Shown here: positions 17,171 through 26,128 of the stretch, in pieces
Layout: the number at the start of each line of letters is the position of its first letter
How positions within the stretch are numbered: the first letter of the stretch is position 1
Origin: JBCCHY01 sp039028495
GTDB lineage: Bacteria > Patescibacteriota > Saccharimonadia > Saccharimonadales > VXPC01
Direction of reading: 5' to 3'
NCBI GenBank assembly: GCA_039028495.1
Contig: JBCCHY010000004.1
Location: 1-48,707 of the forward strand
Length of the DNA stretch: 48,707 nucleotides
The notes under the pieces: generated by a model
The model's input: only the letters and a program-made list of their open reading frames with translations
The model's database searches: none
Told to the model about the DNA's origin: nothing
Translations under genes and position numbers: made by a program

Positions 17171-18445
17171 CTACTTTTTGACTACTTTGCTTATTTTCTC
17201 AACTATTTGACTGCCGTCTGGCTGCATAGACACTGTGTCAGCTGCAACTCTGGCAAGTCCAAGAACGGTTATCATCGTGTGGTCTCGAACAGAATCTGTA
17301 CGATCACGGGTATCGCGTACGTCACGTACGTCAATGGTTCTAACCTGTACCATTTTACTAAAGGGTAGGTCCTTTTGCCAGGTTTCGCCTGCTAGCTTCT
17401 CTTGCAGGAGCTCTAGTCCTGAGCCTCCGCCGCAAAGCATAATTTGATGTGGCAGATAGTCAAGCCAGTCAAACTCGCTCAGCGCTAGTTGGACACCTTG
17501 GATCCAAACCTCCAGAGTTTTTTTCAGGGCTGCTTCTATATCCGAAGTTTCGTCGCCAGAAACATCCTCACTAAGAGTAATTTTTTTAAACTCTGCCTGA
17601 TCAAACGAGACATTCATATCACGAGCTATAGAGTTCGTGAATGCGCGGCCTCCGATTCCGAACATCCTCGTTCCCTCTAGCCCTCCATCACGCACAACCG
17701 CTATATCGGTTGTCCCACCACCTATATCTATGAGGATCGCGTTTTTACTAACAGAAGGATCATCACCAATGATCGCTCGCGCCACAGCAAAAGGCTCTGC
17801 AGCAACAGCAAGTATGTCGAGATCTAGATGACCGGCTACCTGCTCTATGGCACCTATGTGAACAAGTGGTGCGAACGCTGTATAGAGCTGCACATCGGCT
17901 GTCGAGCCTTGAAAACCGATGGGATTGGTTACTTTGTACCCATCCACCTCAACCGACACTAATGCACTGTTAATGAGTCTTAGCTCTGTTGATCTACCGG
18001 ATAATTCAAGTGTAACTTCATGTTTTGCCTGGCCATGGGCTCTGGATTGAGCTTCTTTAACAAACTCATCAAACTCTGGTTCGCTAATTGGTTTGGTAGC
18101 CTCTGGCCTGTCAATTGTCACCGTATCAGTAATACCCTTGATCAACTCGCCAGCTATGCCTATGACAACACGTTCTGCCCGTAGACCAGCCTGCTCTTCG
18201 GCTGCACTAAGAGCTTTGTTACAGTTTGCTACCACTGCCTGAATGTCGGCAATTGCTCCCGCAGCCATGTCGGCGAGATCTTGCTCTTGTCTACCAACGC
18301 CTATTACCGATATACGAGAGTCAGCTATCTCTACCATGACAGCTTTGACATTGGTTGTCCCAATATCAAGCGCCAGAATCGTCTGGCCTTTTAAGGCACT
18401 GCTTTTGGGAGTGGTAGGTACGAGATTTTTGAGCCTAGAAAGCAT
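17171..18445 (-). CDS. ftsA: FtsA-like actin-fold division protein (PilM is the alternative)
   Basis: This 424-aa actin-superfamily ATPase has phosphate-1 LALDIGTTNVKAVMVE near residue 26, an SHS2-like insertion (ERVVIGIAGELIKGITDTVTIDRP), phosphate-2 AILIDIGGGTTDIAVVRDG, GIGGRAFTNSIARDM and the adenosine motif IMLCGGGSGLELL. FtsA tethers FtsZ to the membrane. PilM shares the fold, but no pil genes adjoin, and the downstream mltG and wall genes favour FtsA. The C-terminal IVEKISKVVKK could be a short amphipathic membrane helix. Extended -10 TGATATAAT (18453-18458) ends 7 nt before the ATG, so it is probably leaderless. Confidence 0.75.
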   Translation of the reverse strand: MLSRLKNLVPTTPKSSALKGQTILALDIGTTNVKAVMVEIADSRISVIGVGRQEQDLADMAAGAIADIQAVVANCNKALSAAEEQAGLRAERVVIGIAGELIKGITDTVTIDRPEATKPISEPEFDEFVKEAQSRAHGQAKHEVTLELSGRSTELRLINSALVSVEVDGYKVTNPIGFQGSTADVQLYTAFAPLVHIGAIEQVAGHLDLDILAVAAEPFAVARAIIGDDPSVSKNAILIDIGGGTTDIAVVRDGGLEGTRMFGIGGRAFTNSIARDMNVSFDQAEFKKITLSEDVSGDETSDIEAALKKTLEVWIQGVQLALSEFDWLDYLPHQIMLCGGGSGLELLQEKLAGETWQKDLPFSKMVQVRTIDVRDVRDTRDRTDSVRDHTMITVLGLARVAADTVSMQPDGSQIVEKISKVVKK

Positions 18446-18492
18446 GAGCTCTATTATATCAAGTCTAGACCTGTTGTTATACTGTGAGTGTA
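18446..18492. promoter_or_regulatory. Divergent leaderless promoters, ftsA and 18493 gene
   Basis: The 47-bp spacer carries a minus-strand TGATATAAT (hexamer 18453-18458, 7 nt before the ftsA ATG) and a plus-strand TATACT (18478-18483, 9 nt before the ATG at 18493). No Shine-Dalgarno sequence is present on either side. Confidence 0.6.
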
Positions 18493-18948
18493 ATGAAGCA
18501 CTTTCTAGTAGATATCAGCAGGTGGCTGGTCCGTCTAAATCCGGCTCTGTCGATTGGACTGATCTGGGCATTCGTATCATTTTGTTACGGACTGATATAC
18601 GGGCTTCTGTCAGCTGCGTTTGGGCTGCCTGTGTATAGTGATGGACAGGTTCATAACTTTGTTATTTCAACAGTCATCCGAGACGGTTTCTTTATATTCT
18701 TCCCATTACTGATTATCGGTATAGGTCTGCATTACCGTAGCAAGAACGTACTAACGAACTGCATATTAGCTGGCCTACTGGCTATACCAATACTACTAGT
18801 TCTAAGTGGTGATAGCTGGCTAGTCAACGATCAGCTCGTTGATATACCACATACGCTTATAGCAGCAGTAATATGTGCTGGGCTACTTTTACTAAGTCTG
18901 AGAGTATCTATGCTGGGATATAGGTCAGTTAAAGAAGATCTAGACTAG
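18493..18948 (+). CDS. Integral membrane protein, unknown
   Basis: This 151-aa protein has about four hydrophobic helices (LSIGLIWAFVSFCYGLIYGLL, GFFIFFPLLIIGIGLHY, CILAGLLAIPILLVLSG, TLIAAVICAGLLLLSLR). I chose the ATG at 18493. A GTG at 18484 is possible but overlaps the -10 box. Its end overlaps the convergent alaS stop by 9 bp. No family recognised. Confidence 0.6.
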   Translation: MKHFLVDISRWLVRLNPALSIGLIWAFVSFCYGLIYGLLSAAFGLPVYSDGQVHNFVISTVIRDGFFIFFPLLIIGIGLHYRSKNVLTNCILAGLLAIPILLVLSGDSWLVNDQLVDIPHTLIAAVICAGLLLLSLRVSMLGYRSVKEDLD

Positions 18949-20817
18949 TGCTGCCTTGATGCGGCGGATGCCTGCAGAGCTAGACTGTTCTTTGAGAATC
19001 TTAAAGCGCTTGCCGTCATCTCCGAGCTTGCCGGTACGCTCAACATGTGGGCCACCGCATAGCTCCATAGTCCAAGGTTCTTCCTCTGGACCAATAATGT
19101 AGACAATCACTGTATCACCGTATTTATCACCAAAGTGACCGCGTGCACCAGTAGCCAGAGCATCAGGCGTTGGCATCTCCTTGAAAGAGACCGGTAAATC
19201 ATTGTCGATGACTTCATTTACGATACGCTCAACTTCGGCCTTTTGCTCGTCTGTCATGCGTTCTGGATGGTTAAAGTCGAAGCGTGTTCGCTCGTGGGTG
19301 ATATTACTCCCCCGCTGTTCAACGTGATCACCAAGTACAATGCGAAGAGCCTTGTACATAATATGAGTCGTCGTGTGATACTTAGTGTGTATCTCGTCAC
19401 GAGCAGCCAGGCCACCCTTGAAATCTCCCTTGTCTGCAGTACGTGATCTTTCGCGCTGCTGCTCCATACATTCCTGGAAGTCAGGCTCCCAAGAATCCGA
19501 GACCTTGATCCCTCTCATCTTTGCCTCTTCAATACTGAGCTCTACTGGGAAACCATAGGTGTCATAGAGCTTGAACACGTTTTCGCCTGTTAACTGATCC
19601 TTAACGTCTTTTTCAAACATACGGACACCAGCACGCAAGGTCTGCCTAAATACTTGTTCCTCCTTGTGCATTAGCTTCGTAATGGCTGCTTCATTCTCGG
19701 CAAGTTCCGGATAATCATCCCTGTATGCCTCAGCAATAATTGGTACTGCCTGAGCACAAACATCTTTGTCCAAATCCAGATCGAACGCAAAACGTATAGC
19801 CCGGCGCATAAGTCTACGCATCACGTAGCCATGCTCTTTATTACTTGGGATTACCCCATCTACAGCCAAGAACATACTGGCCCGCAAATGATCAACGATA
19901 ACGCGCATACTTTCGGTGTGCTCTTCATAGGATTTCCCTGTCAGCTCGACAAGTTTTACAATCACTGGCCACATCAAACTAATCTTGAACACGTCAGGGC
20001 TCTGAAGCTTAGCTGCTGCTATGCGCTCTAGCCCTGCGCCGAAGTCAACGTTTTGTGCAGGCAGGTCTTCAAACCCACCCTCAGTGCGCTTGTACTGCAT
20101 AAAAACCTGATTACCGATTTCCATGAACCTGCCAGAGTCATTTGCAGGATGAGCTTTGCCCCACCTTGCTTCATCATGCAACTCTTCACCAAAGTCATAG
20201 AATACTTCGCTATCTGGACCGCATGGATCACCTGCCGGTGTCTTATCAATACCACCAGCGCGACTCCACCAGTTCTCCCCATCGTCGTAGTAGAATATGC
20301 GACCACCTTGCATGCCGACTTTATCGCCATCGTCGCTACTACCAATTTCTACAACTTTGGCCTCTATGCCTCTTTCTTTAAATAACTCAACCCAAATCGC
20401 TGCCGACTCCTCGTCTCTGGGTACTCCTGCATCCTCATCCCCGATAAAGCAGGTTGCGTAAATCTTGCTAGGATCAAGGCCGACCTCGTCTACTAGAAAC
20501 TCAAAGAACCAGCGTATCTGGTCTTTTTTAAAGTAATCACCAAAACTCCAGTTACCAAGCATTTCAAAAAATGTTGTATGGCTATTATCTCCGACTTCGT
20601 CCATATCCTGGGCGCGTATACATGTCTGCGAATCAACCACTCTCTCACCGTCAGGATGAGGTTCTCCGAGCAAGTACGGCATAAGTGGTTGCATGCCTGA
20701 ACCTGTAAATAATGTAGTCGGGTCATCATGAAGGACAAGTGATGCCCTATCGATAACTTTGTGGCCCCTGGCCTCCATAAATTCTAGGTATCTTTTACGA
20801 ATGTCTTGAGCTGTCAT
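18940..20817 (-). CDS. alaS: Alanyl-tRNA synthetase lacking DHHA1/C-Ala domains
   Basis: This enzyme charges tRNA-Ala and tmRNA. The 625-aa protein holds the class II catalytic core (GSGMQPLMPYLLG, FFEMLGNWSFGDYFK, VDFGAGLERIAA), the tRNA-binding middle with VMRRLMRRAIRF, and the editing domain (HTTTH and CGGPHVERTG metal sites, ending SSSAGIRRIKAALV). E. coli AlaRS is about 876 aa. The C-terminal dimerisation/C-Ala part that contacts the tRNA elbow is absent here, and the stop is clean. A Shine-Dalgarno AGGAG precedes the ATG. I see no separate C-Ala gene in the window. Confidence 0.95.
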   Translation of the reverse strand: MTAQDIRKRYLEFMEARGHKVIDRASLVLHDDPTTLFTGSGMQPLMPYLLGEPHPDGERVVDSQTCIRAQDMDEVGDNSHTTFFEMLGNWSFGDYFKKDQIRWFFEFLVDEVGLDPSKIYATCFIGDEDAGVPRDEESAAIWVELFKERGIEAKVVEIGSSDDGDKVGMQGGRIFYYDDGENWWSRAGGIDKTPAGDPCGPDSEVFYDFGEELHDEARWGKAHPANDSGRFMEIGNQVFMQYKRTEGGFEDLPAQNVDFGAGLERIAAAKLQSPDVFKISLMWPVIVKLVELTGKSYEEHTESMRVIVDHLRASMFLAVDGVIPSNKEHGYVMRRLMRRAIRFAFDLDLDKDVCAQAVPIIAEAYRDDYPELAENEAAITKLMHKEEQVFRQTLRAGVRMFEKDVKDQLTGENVFKLYDTYGFPVELSIEEAKMRGIKVSDSWEPDFQECMEQQRERSRTADKGDFKGGLAARDEIHTKYHTTTHIMYKALRIVLGDHVEQRGSNITHERTRFDFNHPERMTDEQKAEVERIVNEVIDNDLPVSFKEMPTPDALATGARGHFGDKYGDTVIVYIIGPEEEPWTMELCGGPHVERTGKLGDDGKRFKILKEQSSSAGIRRIKAALV

Positions 20818-20947
20818 TTGGTGATTTCTCCTAAAAGTAGTTTCTTGTTGAGTTGTCAGGGTAATAGTAAATACAGCCTACAAGGCACATGCGCTGATTG
20901 AGCTGTAAGAAAAAAATCTCATGAGTTTATTTTACCAAATAAAAAAT

Positions 20948-22015
20948 CTAGGCGATAATCCCGCCACCTATACACTCATCTGCGCGGTATAGAACTGCCG
21001 ATTGGCCTGGAGTTAGTGCCTTGATCTCAGATGATAGGTTTAGCCTTATAGGCGAAGTCTCACTGCTACCTGCTGCTACGACACAGTCAACAAAGTCTGC
21101 CCTATGTCTTGTCCTGACCTGCAGAGTCACGCCCTCAAGCGAGCTTGGTCCGTAGCTACTATCTATAAAATGAGGTGACGTGAGATCTATATATTCGCTC
21201 CACAAGCTCTGGTCTGCTAGGTCCCTAGTCACGTAAACCTCGTTCTTTTCCATGTCTTTGCCAGTCACGTAGTACGGCATACCACCCCCTAGCCCTAGGC
21301 CATGGCGCTGTCCAATGGTGTAGAATATCGCACCGTCGTGACGACCGACTACTTGCCCCTTCTCGACAATGTCACCAGATTCTGTGTCGATGTATTCGCT
21401 TAAAAAGTCTTTGATGCCTATTTTACCAACAAAACATATCCCCATGCTTTCTTTACGATTTGCATTTGGAAGGCCTGCCTGGGTTGCGAGGGCACGGACT
21501 TGAGGTTTCTCTAACTCACCTAGCGGAAAGAGTGTCTTATCAAGAGCATCCTTTGTGACACGGTACAGAAAATATGTCTGATCCTTGTTATCATCAACGG
21601 CCCTTAGCAACTTGCCGTCATGGGTACGAGCATAATGGCCTGTCGCAATCAGGTCAGCCCCCCGGTCAACAGCTGCCTCTAGAAACAGTTTGAATTTTAT
21701 TTCTTGGTTACACATTACATCGGGATTGGGTGTTCGTCCTATCCGAAACTCATCCAGCATGTACTGAACGACCTTATCAAAGTAGTGCTGCTCAAAGTCT
21801 AGTAGGACAAACTCTACACCTAAGTAGACAGCTACTCGCTTAGCCTCCTGATAGTCATCCTCCCAGGGGCATTCGAATCCTCCAATGTCTTTCGACCAGT
21901 TCTTCATATGCGCACCGACCACGCGGTAGCCTTGCTCTTTGAGCAGCATAGCCGTAACAGCCGAATCTACCCCACCACTCAAGCCTACAAATACAATTTG
22001 TGAACTATTTTTCAT
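20948..22015 (-). CDS. mnmA: tRNA-specific 2-thiouridylase MnmA
   Basis: This enzyme thiolates U34 of tRNA-Lys, Glu and Gln. The PP-loop GLSGGVDSAVTAMLL is at residue 12, the first catalytic Cys in TPNPDVMCNQEIKF and the second in SMGICFVGK. The IGQRHGLGLGG segment and a C-terminal beta-barrel complete the 355 aa. The sulfur donor route probably uses the cysteine desulfurase at 37416. A -10-like TAGGAT ends 7 nt before the ATG. Confidence 0.96.
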   Translation of the reverse strand: MKNSSQIVFVGLSGGVDSAVTAMLLKEQGYRVVGAHMKNWSKDIGGFECPWEDDYQEAKRVAVYLGVEFVLLDFEQHYFDKVVQYMLDEFRIGRTPNPDVMCNQEIKFKLFLEAAVDRGADLIATGHYARTHDGKLLRAVDDNKDQTYFLYRVTKDALDKTLFPLGELEKPQVRALATQAGLPNANRKESMGICFVGKIGIKDFLSEYIDTESGDIVEKGQVVGRHDGAIFYTIGQRHGLGLGGGMPYYVTGKDMEKNEVYVTRDLADQSLWSEYIDLTSPHFIDSSYGPSSLEGVTLQVRTRHRADFVDCVVAAGSSETSPIRLNLSSEIKALTPGQSAVLYRADECIGGGIIA

Positions 22016-22088
22016 AACCTAAATCCTAACAGTAGTACGATAAGCTGCAAACATTGATCTATGCTAAAAAAGATTGTACAGTTATCTT
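22016..22088. promoter_or_regulatory. Divergent promoter region, mnmA and 22089 gene
   Basis: Minus-strand TAGGAT ends 7 nt before the mnmA ATG. Plus-strand TACAGT ends 6 nt before the ATG at 22089. Both fit the leaderless spacing seen elsewhere, but the hexamers are weaker. Confidence 0.4.
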
Positions 22089-22547
22089 ATGCCACAAATG
22101 TTCAGTGAAAACTTTAGCTCCCTGCGTGCATCATCAGACTTTATGGCTATTGAGCACGCAAGAGATTTTCGTAACACACACGTTCCAGATGAATTCACTT
22201 TACAAAAAGGTTCCCGTGCTTTTGGGTTACTCGTACGCCCAACTCAATCGTGTAGCGGAGAGGTTGGTATTAGCGATAGAAGACACCTTGAACCTACGAG
22301 CTTGGGACTAATTGTTAAAACCAGAGAAGAACTAGGATTCCCTAAAATCCCCGGTGAAACAGTCCATAAAAGGGCTGTGCAGGTAGGTAGCTTTCTCTCG
22401 TTCATGGAAATACCACTCAGAGATATGCCCTATATTTTTGGTCTGAACAAGGGTACCTATGCTTTCCTAGATAAAATGCGAGGAAAGCTACTAAAGCAAA
22501 TAGCCTCCGGACTTGATAGCGGCCACATTGTCAGCAGCACCAGATAA
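22089..22547 (+). CDS. Hypothetical cytoplasmic protein, 152 aa
   Basis: I chose the ATG at 22089 (MPQMFSENFSSLRASSDFMAIEHARDF). A TTG at 22074 would add five residues. It has no signal peptide or membrane helix. Segments include GSRAFGLLVRPTQS, GETVHKRAVQVGSFLSF and LNKGTYAFLDKMRGKLLKQI. I recognise no family. It diverges from mnmA and ends in the structured convergent gap. Confidence 0.45.
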   Translation: MPQMFSENFSSLRASSDFMAIEHARDFRNTHVPDEFTLQKGSRAFGLLVRPTQSCSGEVGISDRRHLEPTSLGLIVKTREELGFPKIPGETVHKRAVQVGSFLSFMEIPLRDMPYIFGLNKGTYAFLDKMRGKLLKQIASGLDSGHIVSSTR

Positions 22548-22885
22548 AAACTTTATCCACAGAGTTCAGTTAACCGAGGTTGTCTACGGGGACTAAAATA
22601 CGGTTTCTGCTAAAAATCCTCCCCAAGGTTTAAGAGTACTGAACCCTAGGCATAGGGGTAGGGCTAATTTGGAATTTCTCTACGAGAAACGCAAAGGAGC
22701 TGTGCTGTTTCGTTCGTTATTGGTCTCTGACTTTGAGTCAGAATTGAATTTTCATGAGGACAACGAAAGGTTGCTGTGCATATGGCACTGCGCCTTTTGT
22801 TCCCGGAATGAAAATATCAATTGTGGCCAAAGAGCCATCAGCTAGAAACGGCTTCCGCCGACTACAAGCTGGTGGTGGTCAGTGA
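22548..22885 (-). repeat. 338-bp structured gap with second-module copy I2
   Basis: Read in the sense of the PKD gene (minus), the gap is a chain of hairpins. CAGCT...AGCTG encloses GGC-GGAA-GCC. The A.A hairpin GC-A-GTGC, CATAT, GCAC-A-GC lies at 22773-22791, where GTGC/GCAC replaces GTAC/GTAC of copies A2 and B2. The enclosing TTTTC/GAAAA pairing lies at 22810-22814 and 22749-22753. Further hairpins are TCTGACT/AGTCAGA and TTTCTC/GAGAAA. It lacks the GARYRAGTA loop hairpin. No open frame of note lies in it. Confidence 0.5.
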
Positions 22886-23755
22886 CTAAGACAGGTTGAA
22901 GGGGAGCTCGCCGCCTTCTATCTTGTCCCGAATCCGCTTCAGCTCATAGCGTCTACCGAGCCAAAAAGTACTAATGATAAATGGTATAAGTAGAAGGAGC
23001 GGCCACCATACAAATCGGCGTTCGATAATAGTTGTCTGAGTCGGTACTCCATCTGTTTCTGCCAGAGTAGATACTGCACCATTAGCAACTGCGACAAGCT
23101 GCAAGTAGGCTACTCTGCCCTCGTTATCGGTGGCTTTTACAACTATAGTGTATATACCAGAGTTTTGATACTCATGATCAATATTAAATTCACCTGGAAA
23201 TGCCACACTGGTGAGACTCTCTTGGCCATCACCCCAGTTAACACTAACTGCATATGGGCCATTACCACCTGCTATACTCAGCGGCCAGAGCAGACTATCA
23301 CCTGGGTTGGCACCCCTGCGAGCAAAGTTACTGGTCAACGTTACCTTATCCAGAGGAGATACGTCATCACTCTGCAAAGTAACGGTGACAGTATTTGACG
23401 CTGGGCCCTCCTGGTCTAGGTCATCAAATACAATTGCCACAAGCTCATTCTGACCACTGAAAAGATCCGTCTGGATAGTATAGCTACCGTTCTCACACGT
23501 AGCAGAACCAGCAAAGACACCATTTTTAAAGAGCTTTACAAGTAGCCCCGTCTGGCAGACACCAGTAACGTTGATGGGAACTTCAGTGAACACTGCACCC
23601 GCAGCTGGCACTGATATAGTGGCTGGTGTCGAAGGTGGTGGAGCACCAATCTGCCCTTCTAAACCAACCGATCCAGAGTCAGTCTGAGCATATAGCTGCA
23701 CTGGCAGAGCAATGCTGAATAAGACGACTGCGAGACTTGCGAGAATTTTTTTCAT
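22886..23755 (-). CDS. Secreted PKD-domain protein with C-terminal anchor
   Basis: This 289-aa protein starts at the ATG at 23755, which begins a clean signal peptide (KKILASLAVVLFSIALPVQLYAQ). An Ig-like/bacterial big-domain stretch and a PKD domain (NWGDGQESLTSVAFPGEFNIDHEYQNSGIYTIVVKATDNEG) follow. The C-terminal helix FVWWPLLLLIPFIISTFWLG and a basic cytoplasmic tail follow. It is directly downstream of the DUF916-like gene and is probably a wall-exposed partner in the same complex. TACAAT upstream could give a separate start. Confidence 0.75.
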   Translation of the reverse strand: MKKILASLAVVLFSIALPVQLYAQTDSGSVGLEGQIGAPPPSTPATISVPAAGAVFTEVPINVTGVCQTGLLVKLFKNGVFAGSATCENGSYTIQTDLFSGQNELVAIVFDDLDQEGPASNTVTVTLQSDDVSPLDKVTLTSNFARRGANPGDSLLWPLSIAGGNGPYAVSVNWGDGQESLTSVAFPGEFNIDHEYQNSGIYTIVVKATDNEGRVAYLQLVAVANGAVSTLAETDGVPTQTTIIERRFVWWPLLLLIPFIISTFWLGRRYELKRIRDKIEGGELPFNLS

Positions 23756-23811
23756 CTTGGTTACTATTGTAGCTAACAACGCTTATGATTGGAAGTCTAG
23801 GTCGCGAACTT

Positions 23812-24810
23812 CTAGCCAAGGAATCTACGGTATGCAGTTACTCCACCGAATACAATACCTGCTAGTAGTACTAGTAGTAAGATGATGAACCAGATTGGTA
23901 GTACCCAGAAAGATACAGTGCTGGTTATGACTTCTCCACCCTGGATGTAGCTGACGTTAGCTTCGATCGTGTAGCGCCCGAAGCCACCGATGTCTATCTG
24001 GTCAGTGAAGGTTCGACTTGAATCCGGAAGGATGTTGCCTCTGACAGCCGGGCCATCACTCTCCTGAGGGCTGTTTAGCTCGTACTCTGCAGCTGTGCTA
24101 CCGAACATGTTCTTAACAATTACTTTACCAAACGGCTTAACAAACGATCCGCCAGTATTTCTGACACTTACTGCAATTTGGTTTGGAGCTGACATGAAGA
24201 ATGATCCTCCGGACACATCTCCCGTTGGCTGACCTTCTTCGTTTAGGTCTTGGCTTTGGGCCTCTACGGCTGTCACTTCGGCGCCCTGAGTAACATTACC
24301 TGGTACATCGATGAGCACAATCACGCCTAGACTTGCGTTCAAAGAGAACTGCGTAGTATCAGACTCTTCACCTTCAGCATCTAACGGCACTGCCTGGTAT
24401 CTAACTATGCCGTAATAAGAACCAGGGGTGGTAGCCTCTGGGATTTGCGCAGTGATTCGGAACGTTTTTTTCTCATTCGGACCTAGATTGACATCTTCTA
24501 GGTCAACTAGGAAATCTCTAATTGAATTGTCTGAGACAACACTATCATCAACAATGATCTTTGGATCACCAGACACGCCATCGGACTCAAAGTCATTTAT
24601 AACGTACTTAGCAATGACTGGTTGATCAGCTCTGTTTGTAAGAGTAACGTCAAAGCTAGATGCCTGGCCTCTTTCGATAGTTAGCTCTGCTCTGGGAGGG
24701 CTGACCTGTAGACCGCTTCCCTGCTGCGCGCCAACCGGCATTGATACTAGCTGAAGCGCGACGAAAGCGCTCGCTAGGAATGTAAGTAATACTTTTTTAA
24801 TGTTAGTCAT
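23812..24810 (-). CDS. DUF916-like surface protein
   Basis: This 332-aa protein has a signal peptide from the ATG at 24810, chosen because AGGAGGG precedes it (VLLTFLASAFVALQLVSMPVGAQ). The ectodomain opens with the DUF916 pattern (LQVSPPRAELTIERGQASSFDVTLTNRADQPVIAKYVINDFESDG). A second Ig-like domain follows, then a C-terminal membrane helix (WFIILLLVLLAGIVFGGV) and YRRFLG. In Firmicutes DUF916 proteins are encoded with WxL-domain surface proteins. Here three secreted paralogues lie just upstream in the same direction, so a WxL-like arrangement is inferred. Confidence 0.75.
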   Translation of the reverse strand: MTNIKKVLLTFLASAFVALQLVSMPVGAQQGSGLQVSPPRAELTIERGQASSFDVTLTNRADQPVIAKYVINDFESDGVSGDPKIIVDDSVVSDNSIRDFLVDLEDVNLGPNEKKTFRITAQIPEATTPGSYYGIVRYQAVPLDAEGEESDTTQFSLNASLGVIVLIDVPGNVTQGAEVTAVEAQSQDLNEEGQPTGDVSGGSFFMSAPNQIAVSVRNTGGSFVKPFGKVIVKNMFGSTAAEYELNSPQESDGPAVRGNILPDSSRTFTDQIDIGGFGRYTIEANVSYIQGGEVITSTVSFWVLPIWFIILLLVLLAGIVFGGVTAYRRFLG

Positions 24811-24906
24811 TATCCCTCCTGAAGTGACTCCTTTTTTAGTCGTCATAATACGTATTAGCGCTGACATGCTTGCACACGCTAACGTGTTTTACGACGACTG
24901 CGAGAA

Positions 24907-24934
24907 ATTATAACAGGACGCCAAAAGTACTCAA
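24907..24934 (-). promoter_or_regulatory. Promoter of the DUF916-PKD pair
   Basis: Minus-strand TTGAGT (24934-24929), a 16-bp spacer and extended -10 TGTTATAAT (hexamer 24912-24907). A small hairpin ACACG/CGTGT follows in the leader, then the AGGAGGG ribosome site. Confidence 0.6.
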
Positions 24935-25013
24935 GCTAAGTATTAATATTGATTAAACTCTTCTGCGCCAACTCTAGTAGCAGCGTGGTTATTTTTCACA
25001 ACAGACAGTTAGC

Positions 25014-26071
25014 CTAGAACGAAGCAGTAGCAATATATTGGAGCGTAGCCGAGTAGTTTCCAGGGGGCTGGTTTTCAGGCACATTGACTATATAGCTACC
25101 GTAAATCTATTGAACTCTGTAGGTAGCGATGAGGTTGCAACCACCTCTCCTGGGACAAACCTGAACTGATCAGAGCTAGAATAGTTAGCAGCCACTACCG
25201 CCGTTCCGACGCCATCAGGGCCTGAGCCAATAACCGGATCGATGTTACTAGTTAGGTTAAGACCGAATTGACCTACGCCCGGGGTGTTTGGTGTGTTAGA
25301 CGCGTTTGGTTGAATAGTATTCACTCCAGAAGTCATAGTGTTACCGGTCACAAACACAGAATACCCAGATGGGTAGTTTGTGGCTGCCGCGAACTGAGAG
25401 AAAGCAAAGCGTGGCGACAACGGGTCAAGCTCCCCTAGGTCAATTAATGTACCGCTGAAGCTGGAGCAATCCACAGCCACAACGAGGCCAACACAGAAAG
25501 TTAAGTATGGGGGGACAAACCCGCCTACCGCCAATTGCCCACTAGTACTGAACACGATAGCACCTCTATCGGTATCGGGGCCGGTAGCGTCCACACTAGC
25601 GTAGGTCTTTATCCTCACGAAATGAGATATATCTGAAGTACTGGGGTTCGTAACATTATCAAATATGTACTGCGCTGTCACTGGCCCGGTCACAGCCGTC
25701 GGCGTCCTACTAATAACAAGCCTACTCGCTGTAGTGACTGGATCAACGGTAAAGCCCGTTTCACCTGTTTGGCTACTAATTGTCGCACCCGATACGTCTA
25801 GTCCTGCGGGAGCTGTGCACGGGCTATCATGCAGCGGTCCTTCAGAGCAGTACAGAAATTCAATTGACCCAATATTACCGGATGACTGCAGATCCATCTG
25901 ATATGCGTGTGAAGTATCCTCAGCTGCGACCGATGTCCCTAGGGTCAACGATTCCCCAAGAATAGCTAGCGCACCTGCAGAGCCTCCAAAACCAAGAGGT
26001 GGCACTATCAGAGATAGTGCCACAAACAAACTGACCGTTCGACTATGTAGTCCTTTTATGAACACTGTCAT
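25014..26071 (-). pseudogene. Secreted paralogue 1, -1 nt frameshift near the 3' end
   Basis: The intact frame from the ATG at 26071 stops at 25088 (327 aa, ending RFTVAI). One nucleotide is missing between 25097 and 25098. Restoring it gives RFT-V-SYIVNV... ending QYIATASF with a stop at 25014. This aligns with paralogue 3 (NFTASYIANI...VYIATATF). The protein has a signal peptide, a Cys pair (LTFCVGLVVAVDCSSF) and a Thr/Ser/Gly-rich beta sequence. It is the first gene downstream of the other two paralogues. It may be a true recent mutation, phase variation or an assembly error. No slippery heptamer is visible. Confidence 0.75.
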
Positions 26072-26128
26072 TTGTCCTCTTTTATGTGTTTATTTGCTAA
26101 GACAAAATCACTCTAGAGTGAATTGTCT

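Noticed and set aside
17171..18445. PilM with a type IV pilus operon
   Set aside because: No pilN, pilO, pilT or prepilin genes adjoin. The operon continues with ruvX and mltG, which fits FtsA better.
22548..22885. RNase P RNA, 6S RNA or SRP RNA in the convergent gap
   Set aside because: I found none of the expected conserved strings (such as GAGGAAAGTCC or the GGAA/AGCAG SRP apical motif). The region matches the other module copies instead.
25088..25110. Programmed -1 frameshifting in paralogue 1
   Set aside because: No X XXY YYZ heptamer or downstream pseudoknot is visible at the shift point. A simple one-base deletion explains the data.
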